64,000 bases of DNA from Candidatus Methanoperedens nitratireducens (GCA_020724545.1 DYGR01000006.1:1-64000), one strand, 5' to 3'; positions 34,697 to 44,973 are shown, counted from the first letter of the stretch. Numbers and translations: made by a program. Notes: a model not told the origin generated them from the letters alone.

Positions 34697-35989
34697 ATGA
34701 AAACAGTAATTATTGGCGCAGGACTGGCAGGGCTTGCTGCTGCATACAGGCTTGTGGAGAGTGACGAAATAGTGATCATAGAGAGAGAGCCTGAACCTGG
34801 CGGCATGGCATCAAGTTACAGTATAAAGACCCCGGATACGGGGACATATCATATCGAGGAATACTATCACCATATCTTTGCAGGCGATAAGGAACTCATA
34901 GCGCTCATATATGAGCTTGGTCTTGGGGACAGGCTTGAGTGGCAAAGAGGTACAACAGGATACTACTTTAACGGCAGGATATATCCGATGAACACTCCTT
35001 TTGAGATCCTAAGAGCCCTTCCACTGGTGGATGTTATCAGGCTGACACTGCTCGTGCTGAGGGCAAAAGCCATAAAAGACAGGTCTCATTACGACAATAT
35101 AACAGCAAGGGAGTGGATATACGATACTGCAGGTGAATCGGTATATAATAATTTCTTTGAGCCCCTGCTTCAGAGCAAGTTCGGGGACAATAAAGAAAAA
35201 GTATCAGCAGCATGGCTATTAGGACGTGTGCAGATACGCTCAAACAGGGGGACAAAAGGTGAAAGGCTGGGTTATATGCGCGGTGGTTTTAATGCACTTA
35301 TAGAGGCTATGGCAGATAACATCAGGAAAAAAGGGGGTAAGATAGTAAACGGCACTGTATTGCAGATCGAGGTCTCGGATGGTTCTGTGCAGGGCATTGT
35401 TGTGGATAAGGAGTATATCAGGTGCGACAGGGTTATTTCAACAGTCGCCCCCCGTGTTCTGGAAAAAATAATCGATACAGGGCTTTTGGGATGTAATCTG
35501 GATATCAGCTACCAGGGTACAGCATGCGCGCTATTTGGATTGACAGAAAGGATCATGGATGATATATACTGGCTCAATATCAAAGAGGATGTGCCTTTTG
35601 GCGCTGTGATAGAGCATACCAACTTTATCCCTGCATCGGATTACGGAGAGCATCTCATGTATGCGACCTCGTATTTCCAGAGCCCTGACAGCGTTCTGTG
35701 GAGATCATCTGATGAAGAGGTGATCGAATTATACCTTGGCGGACTTGAGAAGCTCTTCCCTGGATTCAGGGAAAAGGTGAAATGGTGGCGCCTGCGCCGT
35801 GATATGGATACTGCGCCTGTGTATGAGACAGGATACGGGAAAAAGATCCTGCCGTATGTAACAGGTATAAAAGGACTTTATCTGGCAGGCATGTTCTCGC
35901 AGGCGAATTATCCAGAGAGGAGCATGAACGGCTCGATAGTGGCAGGGTTTAAGTGTGCTTTTTATACACACTTCCTGAGCCTGAGTTGA
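34697..35989 (+). CDS. FAD-dependent oxidoreductase, amine oxidase/desaturase-like
   Basis: 430 residues. Dinucleotide-binding GAGLAGLAAAYRL at residue 6 and the ERExxPGG continuation (IEREPEPGGMASS) place it in the flavin amine oxidase/protoporphyrinogen oxidase-like superfamily; the C-terminal FAD block GLYLAGMFSQANYPERSMNGSI is present. HHIF and YMRGGF segments resemble members acting on lipids or sugars (UDP-galactopyranose-mutase-like). The substrate cannot be told from sequence. No signal peptide; cytoplasmic. Preceded by a TATA-like TTTTTTATAT and the CATATG repeats. Confidence 0.82.
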   Translation: MKTVIIGAGLAGLAAAYRLVESDEIVIIEREPEPGGMASSYSIKTPDTGTYHIEEYYHHIFAGDKELIALIYELGLGDRLEWQRGTTGYYFNGRIYPMNTPFEILRALPLVDVIRLTLLVLRAKAIKDRSHYDNITAREWIYDTAGESVYNNFFEPLLQSKFGDNKEKVSAAWLLGRVQIRSNRGTKGERLGYMRGGFNALIEAMADNIRKKGGKIVNGTVLQIEVSDGSVQGIVVDKEYIRCDRVISTVAPRVLEKIIDTGLLGCNLDISYQGTACALFGLTERIMDDIYWLNIKEDVPFGAVIEHTNFIPASDYGEHLMYATSYFQSPDSVLWRSSDEEVIELYLGGLEKLFPGFREKVKWWRLRRDMDTAPVYETGYGKKILPYVTGIKGLYLAGMFSQANYPERSMNGSIVAGFKCAFYTHFLSLS

Positions 35990-36143
35990 AGAAAATGGGG
36001 CTGGTTTCTCTTTCTTCATTACTCTAAATTGCTGCAAGAACCTTTACACCTGTTTTTCTTAAGAGAGAAAGTATGACAAATAAGGTCCCCAGTCACGGCG
36101 AAAACAAAAGCAGAGTAGTGAGCGATGGGGTGATCATGGTAGT

Positions 36144-37268
36144 TTACTCTTCTGTTTCTATCAGCTCAGAAACAATCTCTTCAAGCTCTTTTTTCCTCTT
36201 CTTACTCGATGACTCCACTGTCCCATCAGCTTCAACCACAGACACCATGATATCAAACCTCTCTGCTGCTGCAACATCCGCAGATGACATTATCGGATTA
36301 TCAGCACACGGCGGGGTCCATGGATTTGCCATGAACTCCATCTCCTGAAGTGTTGGGGTGTATGAGTGAATAACCTCAAGTTTTCCATCTTTTTCATGCT
36401 TGTATGCGCGGTAAAGAGACCTGTTCTGTCTGAAGCCCACATATATCTCAAGAAGCGTGACACCGATGAGGGAATTGGTATGTTTTCCCACAACAAGGTC
36501 GCTTATGATCTTCTCACCCTCATCCGTGTGAAGTACAATAAAACCGCTCTCTTTATTCTCGTTGTTTGAGATTTCGATCATCATCCTCAAGCAATCAACC
36601 AGAGCCATGTCCTTTGTGGGGATTATCCTGTCAAAATCCCTGATCGTCCTTGAGATCTGATCCTCTGAATAATCTGCCACACCATCGCGCTTTAAGATAT
36701 CAGTGATCTTTGCTCCCTGAATGCCCAGCAGGTTTGATTCTATCCCGTACTTCTTCTCTTTTTCAAGTAAGGTAGAAAGCCGCTCTTTTGCGTCAAGGTG
36801 GCGTGCAAATCTCCTTTTTACGAGTTCCTCATCGCTGGCTGTAAGCTCAATTGCTTTTGGTACTGTGCCTAATTTTCGGGTCAATAACGATATCTGCCTG
36901 ATCAACTCATGCTCTCCAAGCTCCATCACATCGAATATGCTCTCGACCAGCAATTTAACCTGGTCGTAGATCGAAACATCGACAAATACAGGTTCATCGT
37001 CTTCAAAGATCGGAAGCTTTCTCTTTTCGTAAAGCTCCCCTTTCATTTTTTCAACAAAATCCTTCCTGATAAGTACCACAGGCTGGGCTGAACGCGCCCT
37101 ACCTTCAAACATGGCTCCAGTATTCTCTGAGAGCATCTGGATAGCCAGGGTTGTTTTTCCACCTCCCTGCGGCCCGGTCAATATTAAAATGGGATGTTTT
37201 TCCAGTTCTTCTGAGAGAATCCTGACTGATTCTTCTTTTGTATGCGTAGAGGTATCAAGAATATCCAT
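36144..37268 (-). CDS. P-loop NTPase of unknown function
   Basis: 374 residues from the ATG at 37268; the longer frame to 37310 would run through a strong palindrome and is unlikely. Walker A LTGPQGGGKTTLA near residue 32; a likely Walker B is not obvious. The rest is charged and helical, with a Lys-rich C-terminus (SSKKRKKELEEIVSELIETEE-like, read in part). The mention of ions or DNA as ligand would be guesswork. It stands alone between the oxidoreductase and thermosome genes. I do not recognise the family. Confidence 0.68.
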   Translation of the reverse strand: MDILDTSTHTKEESVRILSEELEKHPILILTGPQGGGKTTLAIQMLSENTGAMFEGRARSAQPVVLIRKDFVEKMKGELYEKRKLPIFEDDEPVFVDVSIYDQVKLLVESIFDVMELGEHELIRQISLLTRKLGTVPKAIELTASDEELVKRRFARHLDAKERLSTLLEKEKKYGIESNLLGIQGAKITDILKRDGVADYSEDQISRTIRDFDRIIPTKDMALVDCLRMMIEISNNENKESGFIVLHTDEGEKIISDLVVGKHTNSLIGVTLLEIYVGFRQNRSLYRAYKHEKDGKLEVIHSYTPTLQEMEFMANPWTPPCADNPIMSSADVAAAERFDIMVSVVEADGTVESSSKKRKKELEEIVSELIETEE

Positions 37269-37289
37269 CAATAAAACCCTGAGCAGAAT

Positions 37290-37316
37290 ACACGTATGCC
37301 CTTTGGGCATACGTGT
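37290..37316. other. Perfect 12-bp inverted repeat
   Basis: ACACGTATGCCC (37290-37301) and GGGCATACGTGT (37305-37316) are separated by TTT. It lies 22 bases upstream of the NTPase start and 44 bases downstream of the thermosome stop. It may end the thermosome message, act as an operator, or shield the NTPase 5' region. No T-run follows on either strand. Confidence 0.7.
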
Positions 37317-37359
37317 GGCCTTTCAACGGCGCAACTATAGACGTTTATCCATTTTTTGT

Positions 37360-39015
37360 CTATTCCATTCCTTCCATGCCGCCCATACCGCCCATTCCGC
37401 CCATGCCTCCTGGTCCGCCTGGTGGCATTTCTGATCTCCTGCTTGACAGCACATCATCGATCCTGAGGATCATGGTAGCTGCCTCAGTTGCAGAATCTAT
37501 TGCCTGCATCTTAACCCTGAGAGGCTCGACCACGCCCTCCTCAAGCATATCCACGACCTGACCTTTGAACACATTAAGCCCTGCCGTCTTATTGCCTCTC
37601 TCATGCTGGCTTCTCATATCAACAATCATATTTATAGGATCAAGACCTGCATTCTCAGCCAGGGACCTCGGTATGATCTCAAGCGCCTCAGCGAACTTGC
37701 CCACAGCAAGCTGCTCCCTTCCTGTCAACGTTGCTGAATACTCCCGCAATCTCAGTGCCAGTTCGATCTCAGGTGAACCTCCGCCTGCAACAAGCTTTCC
37801 ATCCTCGATCGTAACCCCGACTACACGCAGTGCATCATGCAGTGCCCGCTCTGCCTCATCCACCACATGCTCAGTTCCGCCGCGCAGTATGATCGAGACC
37901 GCCTTGGGATTGTGGCATTCTGTAACATACGTCATTGCCTCCTCACCTATCTTTTTCTCCTCAACCAGTCCTGCCCTGCCAAGATCCGATTCATTGATCT
38001 CCTTCAGGCTTGTGAGTATCTTGGCACCTGTTGCGCGTGCAAGCTTCTCCATATCGCTCTTCTTGACACGCCTTGCAGCATAGGTGCCTGCCTTTGCAAG
38101 GTAGTGCTGCGCAATATCATCTATTCCTTTCTGCACAAACACGACATTTGCACCGCTTGCGACGACCTTGTTGACCATGTCGTGCAGCATCTGCTCCTCC
38201 TGGTCAAGGAACAACTGGAGTTGATCGGGTGATTTTATTGAGATCTCAGCATCCACTTCTGTCTTTTTGATCTCAAGGGCTTCATTGAGCAGAAGGATCT
38301 TTGCGTCCTTTACTCTCTTAGGCATGTTGGTATGAACCCGCTCTTTATCAATTACCATGCCTTCTATCAATTGTGATTCTTCTACGCTTCCGCCCACTTT
38401 CTTCTCGACTTTGATGTCATCAACATCAACAGTGTTCTTACCGTTCTCGGTATTTACAACTGCCAGTACTGCGTTCACAGCAAGGCTGGCAAAAGCCTCT
38501 TTGGATGACTCAGCCCCTTTTCCTGTTATTGCAGTTGAGGCTATTTTAATCAGTAAATCCCTGTCATCCGGGCGCACATCCATTGCAAGTGTCGCAAGGA
38601 TCTCTTTTGCTTTTATTGATGCAAGCCTGTATCCGTTGGCGATTACGGTCGGGTGTACGTTCTGGTCCAGAAGTTCCTCTGCGTTCTTTAAGAATTCACC
38701 TGCAAGAACTGCTGCTGTTGTTGTTCCGTCCCCGACCTCGTCGTCCTGGGTCTTTGAGACCTCCACGATCATCTTGGCTGCAGGGTGCTCGATATCCATT
38801 TCCTTAAGAATTGTGGCACCGTCGTTTGTGATTACGATGTCCCCGAGTGAATCTACAAGCATCTTATCCATGCCTCTCGGTCCAAGTGTTGTTCTTACAG
38901 CGGCTGCGACTGCTTTTGCAGCCATGATATTGTTGCTCTGTGCTTCTCTTCCTCTTGTTCTCTGACTGCCTTCTCTTAAAATCAAGATAGGCTGTCCTGC
39001 TAATTGTCCTGCCAT
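37360..39015 (-). CDS. Thermosome subunit (group II chaperonin)
   Basis: Archaeal HSP60/CCT-type chaperonin, 551 residues. Typical N-terminus ([20 protein letters not shown]), ATP-binding [12 protein letters not shown] and [29 protein letters not shown] near residue 400, and a GGM-rich C-terminal tail (GGMGGMGGM). Strong GGAGGT ribosome site just upstream. Eight- or nine-fold double-ring complexes with a built-in lid are known for the family; whether other subunits exist is not visible here. Confidence 0.97.
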   Translation of the reverse strand: MAGQLAGQPILILREGSQRTRGREAQSNNIMAAKAVAAAVRTTLGPRGMDKMLVDSLGDIVITNDGATILKEMDIEHPAAKMIVEVSKTQDDEVGDGTTTAAVLAGEFLKNAEELLDQNVHPTVIANGYRLASIKAKEILATLAMDVRPDDRDLLIKIASTAITGKGAESSKEAFASLAVNAVLAVVNTENGKNTVDVDDIKVEKKVGGSVEESQLIEGMVIDKERVHTNMPKRVKDAKILLLNEALEIKKTEVDAEISIKSPDQLQLFLDQEEQMLHDMVNKVVASGANVVFVQKGIDDIAQHYLAKAGTYAARRVKKSDMEKLARATGAKILTSLKEINESDLGRAGLVEEKKIGEEAMTYVTECHNPKAVSIILRGGTEHVVDEAERALHDALRVVGVTIEDGKLVAGGGSPEIELALRLREYSATLTGREQLAVGKFAEALEIIPRSLAENAGLDPINMIVDMRSQHERGNKTAGLNVFKGQVVDMLEEGVVEPLRVKMQAIDSATEAATMILRIDDVLSSRRSEMPPGGPGGMGGMGGMGGMEGME

Positions 39016-39345
39016 AAATAACCTCCGTTAAAATCTTATCGTTTGATTTTATCTAATTTTTAATAGTATGTACAAATTCTAAGCTTGTACGAGGAATTCT
39101 CATTGTTTGTAATTCTATATAAAAATTGCGGTAGTAGGCTCTGGTGAATCTTCGGTGAAGAGAAAGGGCTGGAAAACGCTCTTTCTTATTCAACTGAACT
39201 ACACTCTACCTGGAAACTCTATATACTCTGAAACCACAGTAAGATATATAACTGTTGCATATAGAGAAGATATATTTAATACCGTTTGGGAATTGCGGAT
39301 ATAAAATGGATAGGATAAGGAATTGTAGAGATAATAATATGACTT
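39016..39345. promoter_or_regulatory. Divergent intergenic region thermosome/glycosyltransferase
   Basis: 330 bases, no gene. On the minus side the GGAGGT ribosome site and an AT-rich ATTAAAAATTAGAT promoter candidate serve the thermosome. On the plus side AAGATATATTTAATACC near 39269-39285 is a TATA candidate for the glycosyltransferase. A short hairpin-like GAGAAAGGGCTGG...CGCTCTTTCTT lies at about 39160-39187. Confidence 0.45.
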
Positions 39346-40104
39346 ATGGTAAAAGATAATCAGGTGATTCAGAGAGCTCTGTATATCTCAGTTATCATCC
39401 CGACATATAATGAGCGGGGAAATATAGAAAAACTAATTCCGCAGGTTGCAGAAGTTCTCCAGAACTATAAGTATGAGCTTGTTGTTGTAGATGATTCATC
39501 CCCTGATGGCACAGCCGAAACTGCAAGGGAATTCGCAGAAAAGTATAATGTCAGGGTTTTAGTTCGACAGGAGAAATCGGGCCTATCATCGGCTGTGGTT
39601 GAAGGATTTAATGCATCCCTGGGCGATATAATTGGTGTAATAGATGCAGATTTGCAGCATCCTCCTGAATATATAATAAATCTCATACAGGCTATTTCTG
39701 ATGGCTACGATATTGCAGTTGGATGCAGGTATATAGAAGGCGGGAAAACAGAGGGATGGAGTATGTTCAGACTACTGGTTTCAAGGGTTGCAATTACGCT
39801 CTCAGTGCCTTTAACAGATGTAAAAGACCCACTGAGCGGGTACTTTTTTCTAAAAAGAAAGGTTATTGAGAATGTTTCATTCAATCCCATAGGCTTTAAG
39901 ATACTGCTGGAGATACTGGTGAAAGGATTTTATAATAAAGTAAAAGAGATTCCGTATTCCTTCAAACTCAGGGAGAGGGGAGAGAGCAAGCTTGGTGTCA
40001 GCGAATATGCCAGTTACCTTAAGTTACTGTATTATCTCTATGGATTCAAGCTGAAGAGATATACCAGATCTGTACCAACAGATATTTATGATATGAGAAC
40101 ATAA
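39346..40104 (+). CDS. Dolichol-phosphate-mannose synthase-like glycosyltransferase (GT2)
   Basis: 252 residues, GT-A fold. N-terminal SVIIPTYNERGNIEKLI, the metal-binding VIDADLQHPPE (DxD variant), and VKDPLSGYFFLKR typical of polyprenyl-phosphate mannose/glucose synthases. It lacks C-terminal membrane helices, so it belongs to the soluble type acting on a dolichyl phosphate at the membrane. Archaeal homologues provide donor sugars for N-glycosylation of surface proteins, fitting the many N-x-S/T sequons in its neighbours. The cytochrome cluster begins 17 bases downstream. Confidence 0.85.
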   Translation: MVKDNQVIQRALYISVIIPTYNERGNIEKLIPQVAEVLQNYKYELVVVDDSSPDGTAETAREFAEKYNVRVLVRQEKSGLSSAVVEGFNASLGDIIGVIDADLQHPPEYIINLIQAISDGYDIAVGCRYIEGGKTEGWSMFRLLVSRVAITLSVPLTDVKDPLSGYFFLKRKVIENVSFNPIGFKILLEILVKGFYNKVKEIPYSFKLRERGESKLGVSEYASYLKLLYYLYGFKLKRYTRSVPTDIYDMRT

Positions 40105-40121
40105 GCCATTCTGGTGTTGGA

Positions 40122-41783
40122 ATGGATAGGATTGACTTGAATTTAGTAAATCTACTTGTGGCTTCTAATAAAAAGGAGTCTGTTGCCCGTATTCTTAGCG
40201 GCATTACTGTTATACTCTTGATCCTGGCTGGCTCTCCTTTTTTTAATATAGCTACCAATATCGGGGCTGATGCTGCTTCAAATCCTTACACCCCTGCTTC
40301 TATTTTAAATCTAATAAATTCTGATCCTACTTCAAGCGGCTCTTTTGTTTTCTGGGATACCAACGAGTCCAGTAATAGCAGAGTATATTACGGTCTGAAT
40401 GAGACAGATGTTAATAATCTTGTAAATGGGACATGGAGCCACTGGTATAATAATACGTTCAGTGTGAGTATCAGATTATCAGGTCTTTCTGCAAATACCA
40501 CCTATTATTATAAGCCTGAGAGCTGGTCATCAGGAATTGTCAATAATTCAGTGCCTGCCAGTGCATTTGTAACTCTAAGACCAGGTGTCTGGGTAAATCC
40601 ATCAGAATATATGGTCAGTCCACCAGGATGGATGGGCTCGCCTGTTAACTTCCGTACGGTTAATATATCAGCAGCAATTTTAAATAGTAACGGGCGTTAT
40701 GTCTCTGGACTTTCACTTGAAGCTGTTATCTACAACAGTACAGGCAGCGAGATCGGTAGGATCAGTTTAAGCGGTGATGGTCCTTATTCAGGTGATTTCA
40801 CTCTGCCGGATTATCTGGATGAAGGTGGATATGTGGTAAGAATCACCGGCTATCCGATTGCTGGAGAATTCAGCGTTCTCAGATGGGGCTGCGCCAATTG
40901 CCATGTTGGTCCCGGCGATAACTATCCCTCTACATTCGATCCCGCAACCGTTCATCCCGAACATTTTGATACTACTGATATATATGTGATACATGATGAA
41001 CAGGTTATAACCTCCACAACACAGTGCGGATGGTGTCATCGTATTAAGCCCCCGTACTGGGTAGCCCATCCCAATGATTATGGATGCAGTAACTGCCACA
41101 GGCTTCCCTCAGGCACTACCGCTGCTCTATCATGCGAGAACTGCCATAATGACAGGACAACGAACCAGAATGTTATGTCCCAGCGCTATGGCCAGGATAA
41201 ACACTCAGGTCAGGCATGCAGCAACTGCCACGGCAGTCTGACATCTCTTAACACCAGACCAAACTGCATAACCTGTCATCCAAGGTCGGGATCAAATATC
41301 ACTGTTCCCGATTCTATCAGAGATAAAAGCCATTCTACCGGGAAGACAGTGGCCTGTGGCCTGTGCCATAACCGTGAACACGATGTTAAGTCCCTGACAC
41401 TTGATGCTAAAACATGCAGGAGCTGCCACACTGGTATAAACCATGACGGAGGAGCACAGTGTACAACCTGCCACGGAAGCGACCCCCATGAAGTAACGTT
41501 CGCAGGGGGAGAGACCTGCATCGAATGCCACGGTACCAATTACCCGGGCGCAAACCCCATGGCAAAAACGACCCTGGTTGATATAACCGCATTTGGTGAA
41601 TCCATCCACCTGAACATCAGTAAAACTCCTCCTGATACTGTAACTAATGATGACTGCTGGTCATGCCACTATCTAAAAGATATGAACCGCCAGAACATAA
41701 AGAAATGCAGCGACTGCCACAGGAAGCCGCAGCAGTGGCATGGTAATGCTAATATCACGACCAACATTTCGAAACTCTGGTAA
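40122..41783 (+). CDS. Dodecahaem c-type cytochrome with N-terminal FN3-like domain
   Basis: 553 residues. Membrane-spanning or signal helix (about 25-50), a fibronectin-III-like domain (SSGSFVFWDTNESSNSRVYYG, about 65-145), a second beta domain (about 150-255), then twelve CxxCH motifs between residues about 259 and 534 (first CANCH, last CSDCH), with further His residues able to act as distal ligands. Predicted extracellular multihaem electron carrier. Family knowledge: Methanoperedens-type archaea use such cytochromes for extracellular electron transfer. Start by the ATG at 40122. Confidence 0.88.
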   Translation: MDRIDLNLVNLLVASNKKESVARILSGITVILLILAGSPFFNIATNIGADAASNPYTPASILNLINSDPTSSGSFVFWDTNESSNSRVYYGLNETDVNNLVNGTWSHWYNNTFSVSIRLSGLSANTTYYYKPESWSSGIVNNSVPASAFVTLRPGVWVNPSEYMVSPPGWMGSPVNFRTVNISAAILNSNGRYVSGLSLEAVIYNSTGSEIGRISLSGDGPYSGDFTLPDYLDEGGYVVRITGYPIAGEFSVLRWGCANCHVGPGDNYPSTFDPATVHPEHFDTTDIYVIHDEQVITSTTQCGWCHRIKPPYWVAHPNDYGCSNCHRLPSGTTAALSCENCHNDRTTNQNVMSQRYGQDKHSGQACSNCHGSLTSLNTRPNCITCHPRSGSNITVPDSIRDKSHSTGKTVACGLCHNREHDVKSLTLDAKTCRSCHTGINHDGGAQCTTCHGSDPHEVTFAGGETCIECHGTNYPGANPMAKTTLVDITAFGESIHLNISKTPPDTVTNDDCWSCHYLKDMNRQNIKKCSDCHRKPQQWHGNANITTNISKLW

Positions 41784-41875
41784 GGGTGGATAGGCTCAGA
41801 GATAATTACGAAAAATTATTAAATCTTAAGATTATTGTTACATCAAGGTAGTATAGGAAATTTAAAACAAAGCCA

Positions 41876-42697
41876 ATGGTAAATAACGCAAAAATATTGA
41901 TACCAGTCTTTATCACAATTTTCGGCATATACATGATGCCGTCTATCCTCGCAACATTTTATAGCCCCCATACTATCGAATCATCATCTGATGCACGGGA
42001 TTTGAAGTGTATCTCCTGCCACGATTACATAGCAAGAGAACTCAACTCTTCAAGTGAATCCAGGCGTGTCCTCGATAAACATGCTGCAGCAGCAAATAAT
42101 ATTAATTATACAACATTTATAAAATACGGTTATCATTATAATATAAGCGAAGGCAGAATTTACACTACAAGGGATATTTCAACATGGGATCTTGGAGCAA
42201 GCGCCGATCCTGCCAGCTATATCTACTGGGAGCCGTCTTTGAATTCGTGGATAGATAACAGAACAGGAACGATGCACCTTGCAAGTGTAAACCTTGAGAA
42301 TAATGGTATCCAGGGTATCCAGTTAGAAGAGATATGTCTCTTTTGCCACAGCAGCGATATCCTCGGTATCTCAACTCATACCAGCGTATCGGTAACAGGA
42401 TGCACTGATATTAAATGCCACGGGAACTCAAGCGGTACTGGATATGGAAAAGAGTTATATACAACAGTGATGACAGGATACAATCTCTCAAGCAACAATG
42501 TCCATGCCCGGTGGTTTAAGGCTATGGGAAATACATCCAGCCCATATAACTACATGGTGCACGGCGATTCCCATGTTAGCTCAGACTATCTCACCTGCAT
42601 TGGCTGTCATACATATACCAGAGTGAGTTTAAACATCACAAGCCCTGAGAAATATATGCACAATAATTTTAGCACAGCAAAAATAAGATATCAATGA
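41876..42697 (+). CDS. Tetrahaem cytochrome with a CX4CH site
   Basis: 273 residues. Hydrophobic N-terminal helix (about 8-28) ending SILATFYSPHTIE; haem motifs CISCH (about 44), CLFCH (about 152), the unusual CTDIKCH (CX4CH, about 175) and CIGCH (about 240). It shares its architecture and motif order with 49349-50410, so the two are paralogues. Its stop overlaps the next cytochrome's ATG (ATGA), showing an operon. Confidence 0.85.
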   Translation: MVNNAKILIPVFITIFGIYMMPSILATFYSPHTIESSSDARDLKCISCHDYIARELNSSSESRRVLDKHAAAANNINYTTFIKYGYHYNISEGRIYTTRDISTWDLGASADPASYIYWEPSLNSWIDNRTGTMHLASVNLENNGIQGIQLEEICLFCHSSDILGISTHTSVSVTGCTDIKCHGNSSGTGYGKELYTTVMTGYNLSSNNVHARWFKAMGNTSSPYNYMVHGDSHVSSDYLTCIGCHTYTRVSLNITSPEKYMHNNFSTAKIRYQ

Positions 42698-44532
42698 TCA
42701 ATGAGAATTACCTTAACAAAGCATTAATAATTTTTATATTCTTAGTTATATTGGCTGCTGTAACGCATATGGTGGCTGCATATTATATATCAGGCTACGT
42801 AACAGACTCATCCACTGGCATGCCCCTCTCCAACGCCAGTGTAACCACAAATACAGGCCTTGTTACAAGTACAGATACTTACGGTTTTTACAACTTAACT
42901 GATATAGATAATGGCACCTATCTCATAAATGCAAGTCTGCCCGGCTATTCCACCAGCTCCTCAGAGAGGGTGATCAACAGCACGGACATAGATAATGCAA
43001 ACATCTCGCTGTCACCGCTATTAGACCCTACTTATTCGATAAGCGGCTATGTATTTGATAATTATGGTTTGGGACTGGTAGATGTTCTGGTGCATAACGG
43101 CAGTTACCAGAATACCACGGTAGAGTCAGGTTACTATCTAATAACCGGTCTACTCAATGGTACCTACAACTTCAGCTATTCTAAGACCGAATTTGATACA
43201 GGCTATTTAAATGTGACAATTAGCGGCGCAGATAACATCAGTGCGAACATAACGATCTATGATACTACGCCACTTGCTCAGGTTACCGGGTTGATGAACG
43301 ATACTCCGACCCAGACGACTGTTAATCTGAGCTGGGATCCAATATCAGATGCAAACTATTACCAGGTATTCAGAAACTCCACCAGTCTTGGGTTTACACA
43401 GAACACTTACTGGAATGATACCGATCTAACCCCAGGTGCTTCATATCAATATGAGATCAGAGCTAACGACTCCTATAGTAACTGGGGTCAAAATTCATCA
43501 GTTCTAACAGTAACTATGAATAATGTGTCTCTATCAATTACAGCCTCATCGCCTGATAATGATACAACTACAACAGTTGGTACAGCACAGGAATTTGAGA
43601 TAGTTCTTAATAGAGATGCAGATATTACATGGTATATTAATGACTCTATAATTCAGAGTAATTTAAGTGCAATATCCGCAAATTATACCAACTCTACAGC
43701 AGGCGCAGGAGTGTACAACGTTACTGCAATTGCCAGTGATGATTATTATTCAATATCCAGAACATGGAACTGGACTGTTATAGATCAGACCGCCCCAGGT
43801 GGTGGAGGTGATGGTGGCGGTGGGGTCGGATCTTATAATATAAGCGGCTATGTACTTGACTCATCCAATCTAAAACCATTGAGCATAGCCAATGTAACTA
43901 CAAATACAAGTCTGCAAACAACAACAGATCTAAATGGCTTCTATAATTTCTCCGGGCTTATAAATGGCAGCTACATGATAAGTGCAAGCTTGATGGGTTA
44001 TGCTGATAACTATATAAACAGAACGATAAGCGGCGCGGATGTTTCTTATGCTAATATAACCCTATCTCCGCTGTCGTGCACTGACTGCCACTACTCTATT
44101 AGTTACATGAATAGCTTTGGCAGGTCGGATCTGTATGTAAACCAGACCATGGTCAATGAGAGTGTGCATGTGGCGCTCAGTTGCAAGGATTGCCATACAG
44201 ATACAAGTATACATCCGCCTCCCAAATCAGGATGGAAGTGGTGCGAGGACTGCCATGCAAATACACAGAATCCCAGGACAGATAAGGGCAGGCACAATAT
44301 TGTGAACAATCCCTGGAACAATCTCTACAATGGGATAAGTGTAGTAAATATAACCTCATGTACAACCTGCCATGATCCTACACTTTATAATAACTCCAAA
44401 AATACATATGGAAAAGAGAAGGGAATAGATTGTGATTACTGTCATAGTTTTCCTGACAACGTCGTTGAGGTGTTCTCGATTACTGCCGCACTTTTCCTGA
44501 TAATACTATCGAATAGATATAATAATAATTAG
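42694..44532 (+). CDS. Pentahaem protein with carboxypeptidase-regulatory-like domains
   Basis: 612 residues. Signal/anchor helix (about 8-28), a carboxypeptidase-regulatory-like domain (ISGYVTDSSTGMPLSNASV), a second one (ISGYVFDNYGLGLVDVLV) closely matching the module near base 880, an FN3-like domain, an Ig-like domain, a Gly-rich linker, a third regulatory-like domain, then five CxxCH motifs in residues about 463-590 (CTDCH, CKDCH, CEDCH, CTTCH, CDYCH) and a C-terminal hydrophobic helix. Likely an outward-reaching, surface-anchored haem protein. Confidence 0.86.
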   Translation: MINENYLNKALIIFIFLVILAAVTHMVAAYYISGYVTDSSTGMPLSNASVTTNTGLVTSTDTYGFYNLTDIDNGTYLINASLPGYSTSSSERVINSTDIDNANISLSPLLDPTYSISGYVFDNYGLGLVDVLVHNGSYQNTTVESGYYLITGLLNGTYNFSYSKTEFDTGYLNVTISGADNISANITIYDTTPLAQVTGLMNDTPTQTTVNLSWDPISDANYYQVFRNSTSLGFTQNTYWNDTDLTPGASYQYEIRANDSYSNWGQNSSVLTVTMNNVSLSITASSPDNDTTTTVGTAQEFEIVLNRDADITWYINDSIIQSNLSAISANYTNSTAGAGVYNVTAIASDDYYSISRTWNWTVIDQTAPGGGGDGGGGVGSYNISGYVLDSSNLKPLSIANVTTNTSLQTTTDLNGFYNFSGLINGSYMISASLMGYADNYINRTISGADVSYANITLSPLSCTDCHYSISYMNSFGRSDLYVNQTMVNESVHVALSCKDCHTDTSIHPPPKSGWKWCEDCHANTQNPRTDKGRHNIVNNPWNNLYNGISVVNITSCTTCHDPTLYNNSKNTYGKEKGIDCDYCHSFPDNVVEVFSITAALFLIILSNRYNNN

Positions 44533-44541
44533 GATATAATA

Positions 44542-44964
44542 ATGATTAAGAAGCTTGCTCTCATTACAGTTTCGATTATACTTTTGATATATACGATACA
44601 GCCGCTCCTGAGCACCTTTGCAGGAAGCCACGCTATAGAGAAGCAGAGAAATTCTACAGATTACGGTAACATCTATATCTGCGCCAATTGCCATGAAGAA
44701 GAAGCATCACTGAACAGTATCTCTGCTCACAGAGCGGTCGGGTGCGTGTGCCACGGTTATGCGCCCAACCTGACCCAGGAGTATAATATCAATGCTGCAC
44801 ATAATCTGACAAAAAATCTATATTGTACCAATTGCCATTCCAGTTATGATACAGATGGACGCCAGGAGATATATCCTGGAATAACAACCTCCAATCAATC
44901 AGGTCATTATATTAAGAAAAACAGGACTATTGCCTATGATCATGCACAGAAATTCTTTCCCTGA
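44542..44964 (+). CDS. Small c-type cytochrome with CxCH variant
   Basis: 140 residues. N-terminal helix ending LLSTFAGSHAIE, matching the same segment in the two tetrahaem proteins; CANCH (about 51), CVCH with only one residue between cysteines (about 69), and CTNCH (about 96). The middle site may not bind haem or may need a special lyase. Nine bases after the previous gene, nine before the next. Confidence 0.78.
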   Translation: MIKKLALITVSIILLIYTIQPLLSTFAGSHAIEKQRNSTDYGNIYICANCHEEEASLNSISAHRAVGCVCHGYAPNLTQEYNINAAHNLTKNLYCTNCHSSYDTDGRQEIYPGITTSNQSGHYIKKNRTIAYDHAQKFFP

Positions 44965-44973
44965 AGCGATGCC

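Noticed and set aside
36073-36348. Plus-strand 91-codon frame near the NTPase 3' end
   Set aside because: Mostly antisense to the NTPase gene, no domain and no promoter.
37565-38965. Plus-strand frames opposite the thermosome
   Set aside because: Antisense shadows of a GC-biased conserved gene.
34545-39136. TTGCGGTAGTAG shared between two intergenic regions
   Set aside because: A single 12-base match between two places is expected by chance in 64 kb.
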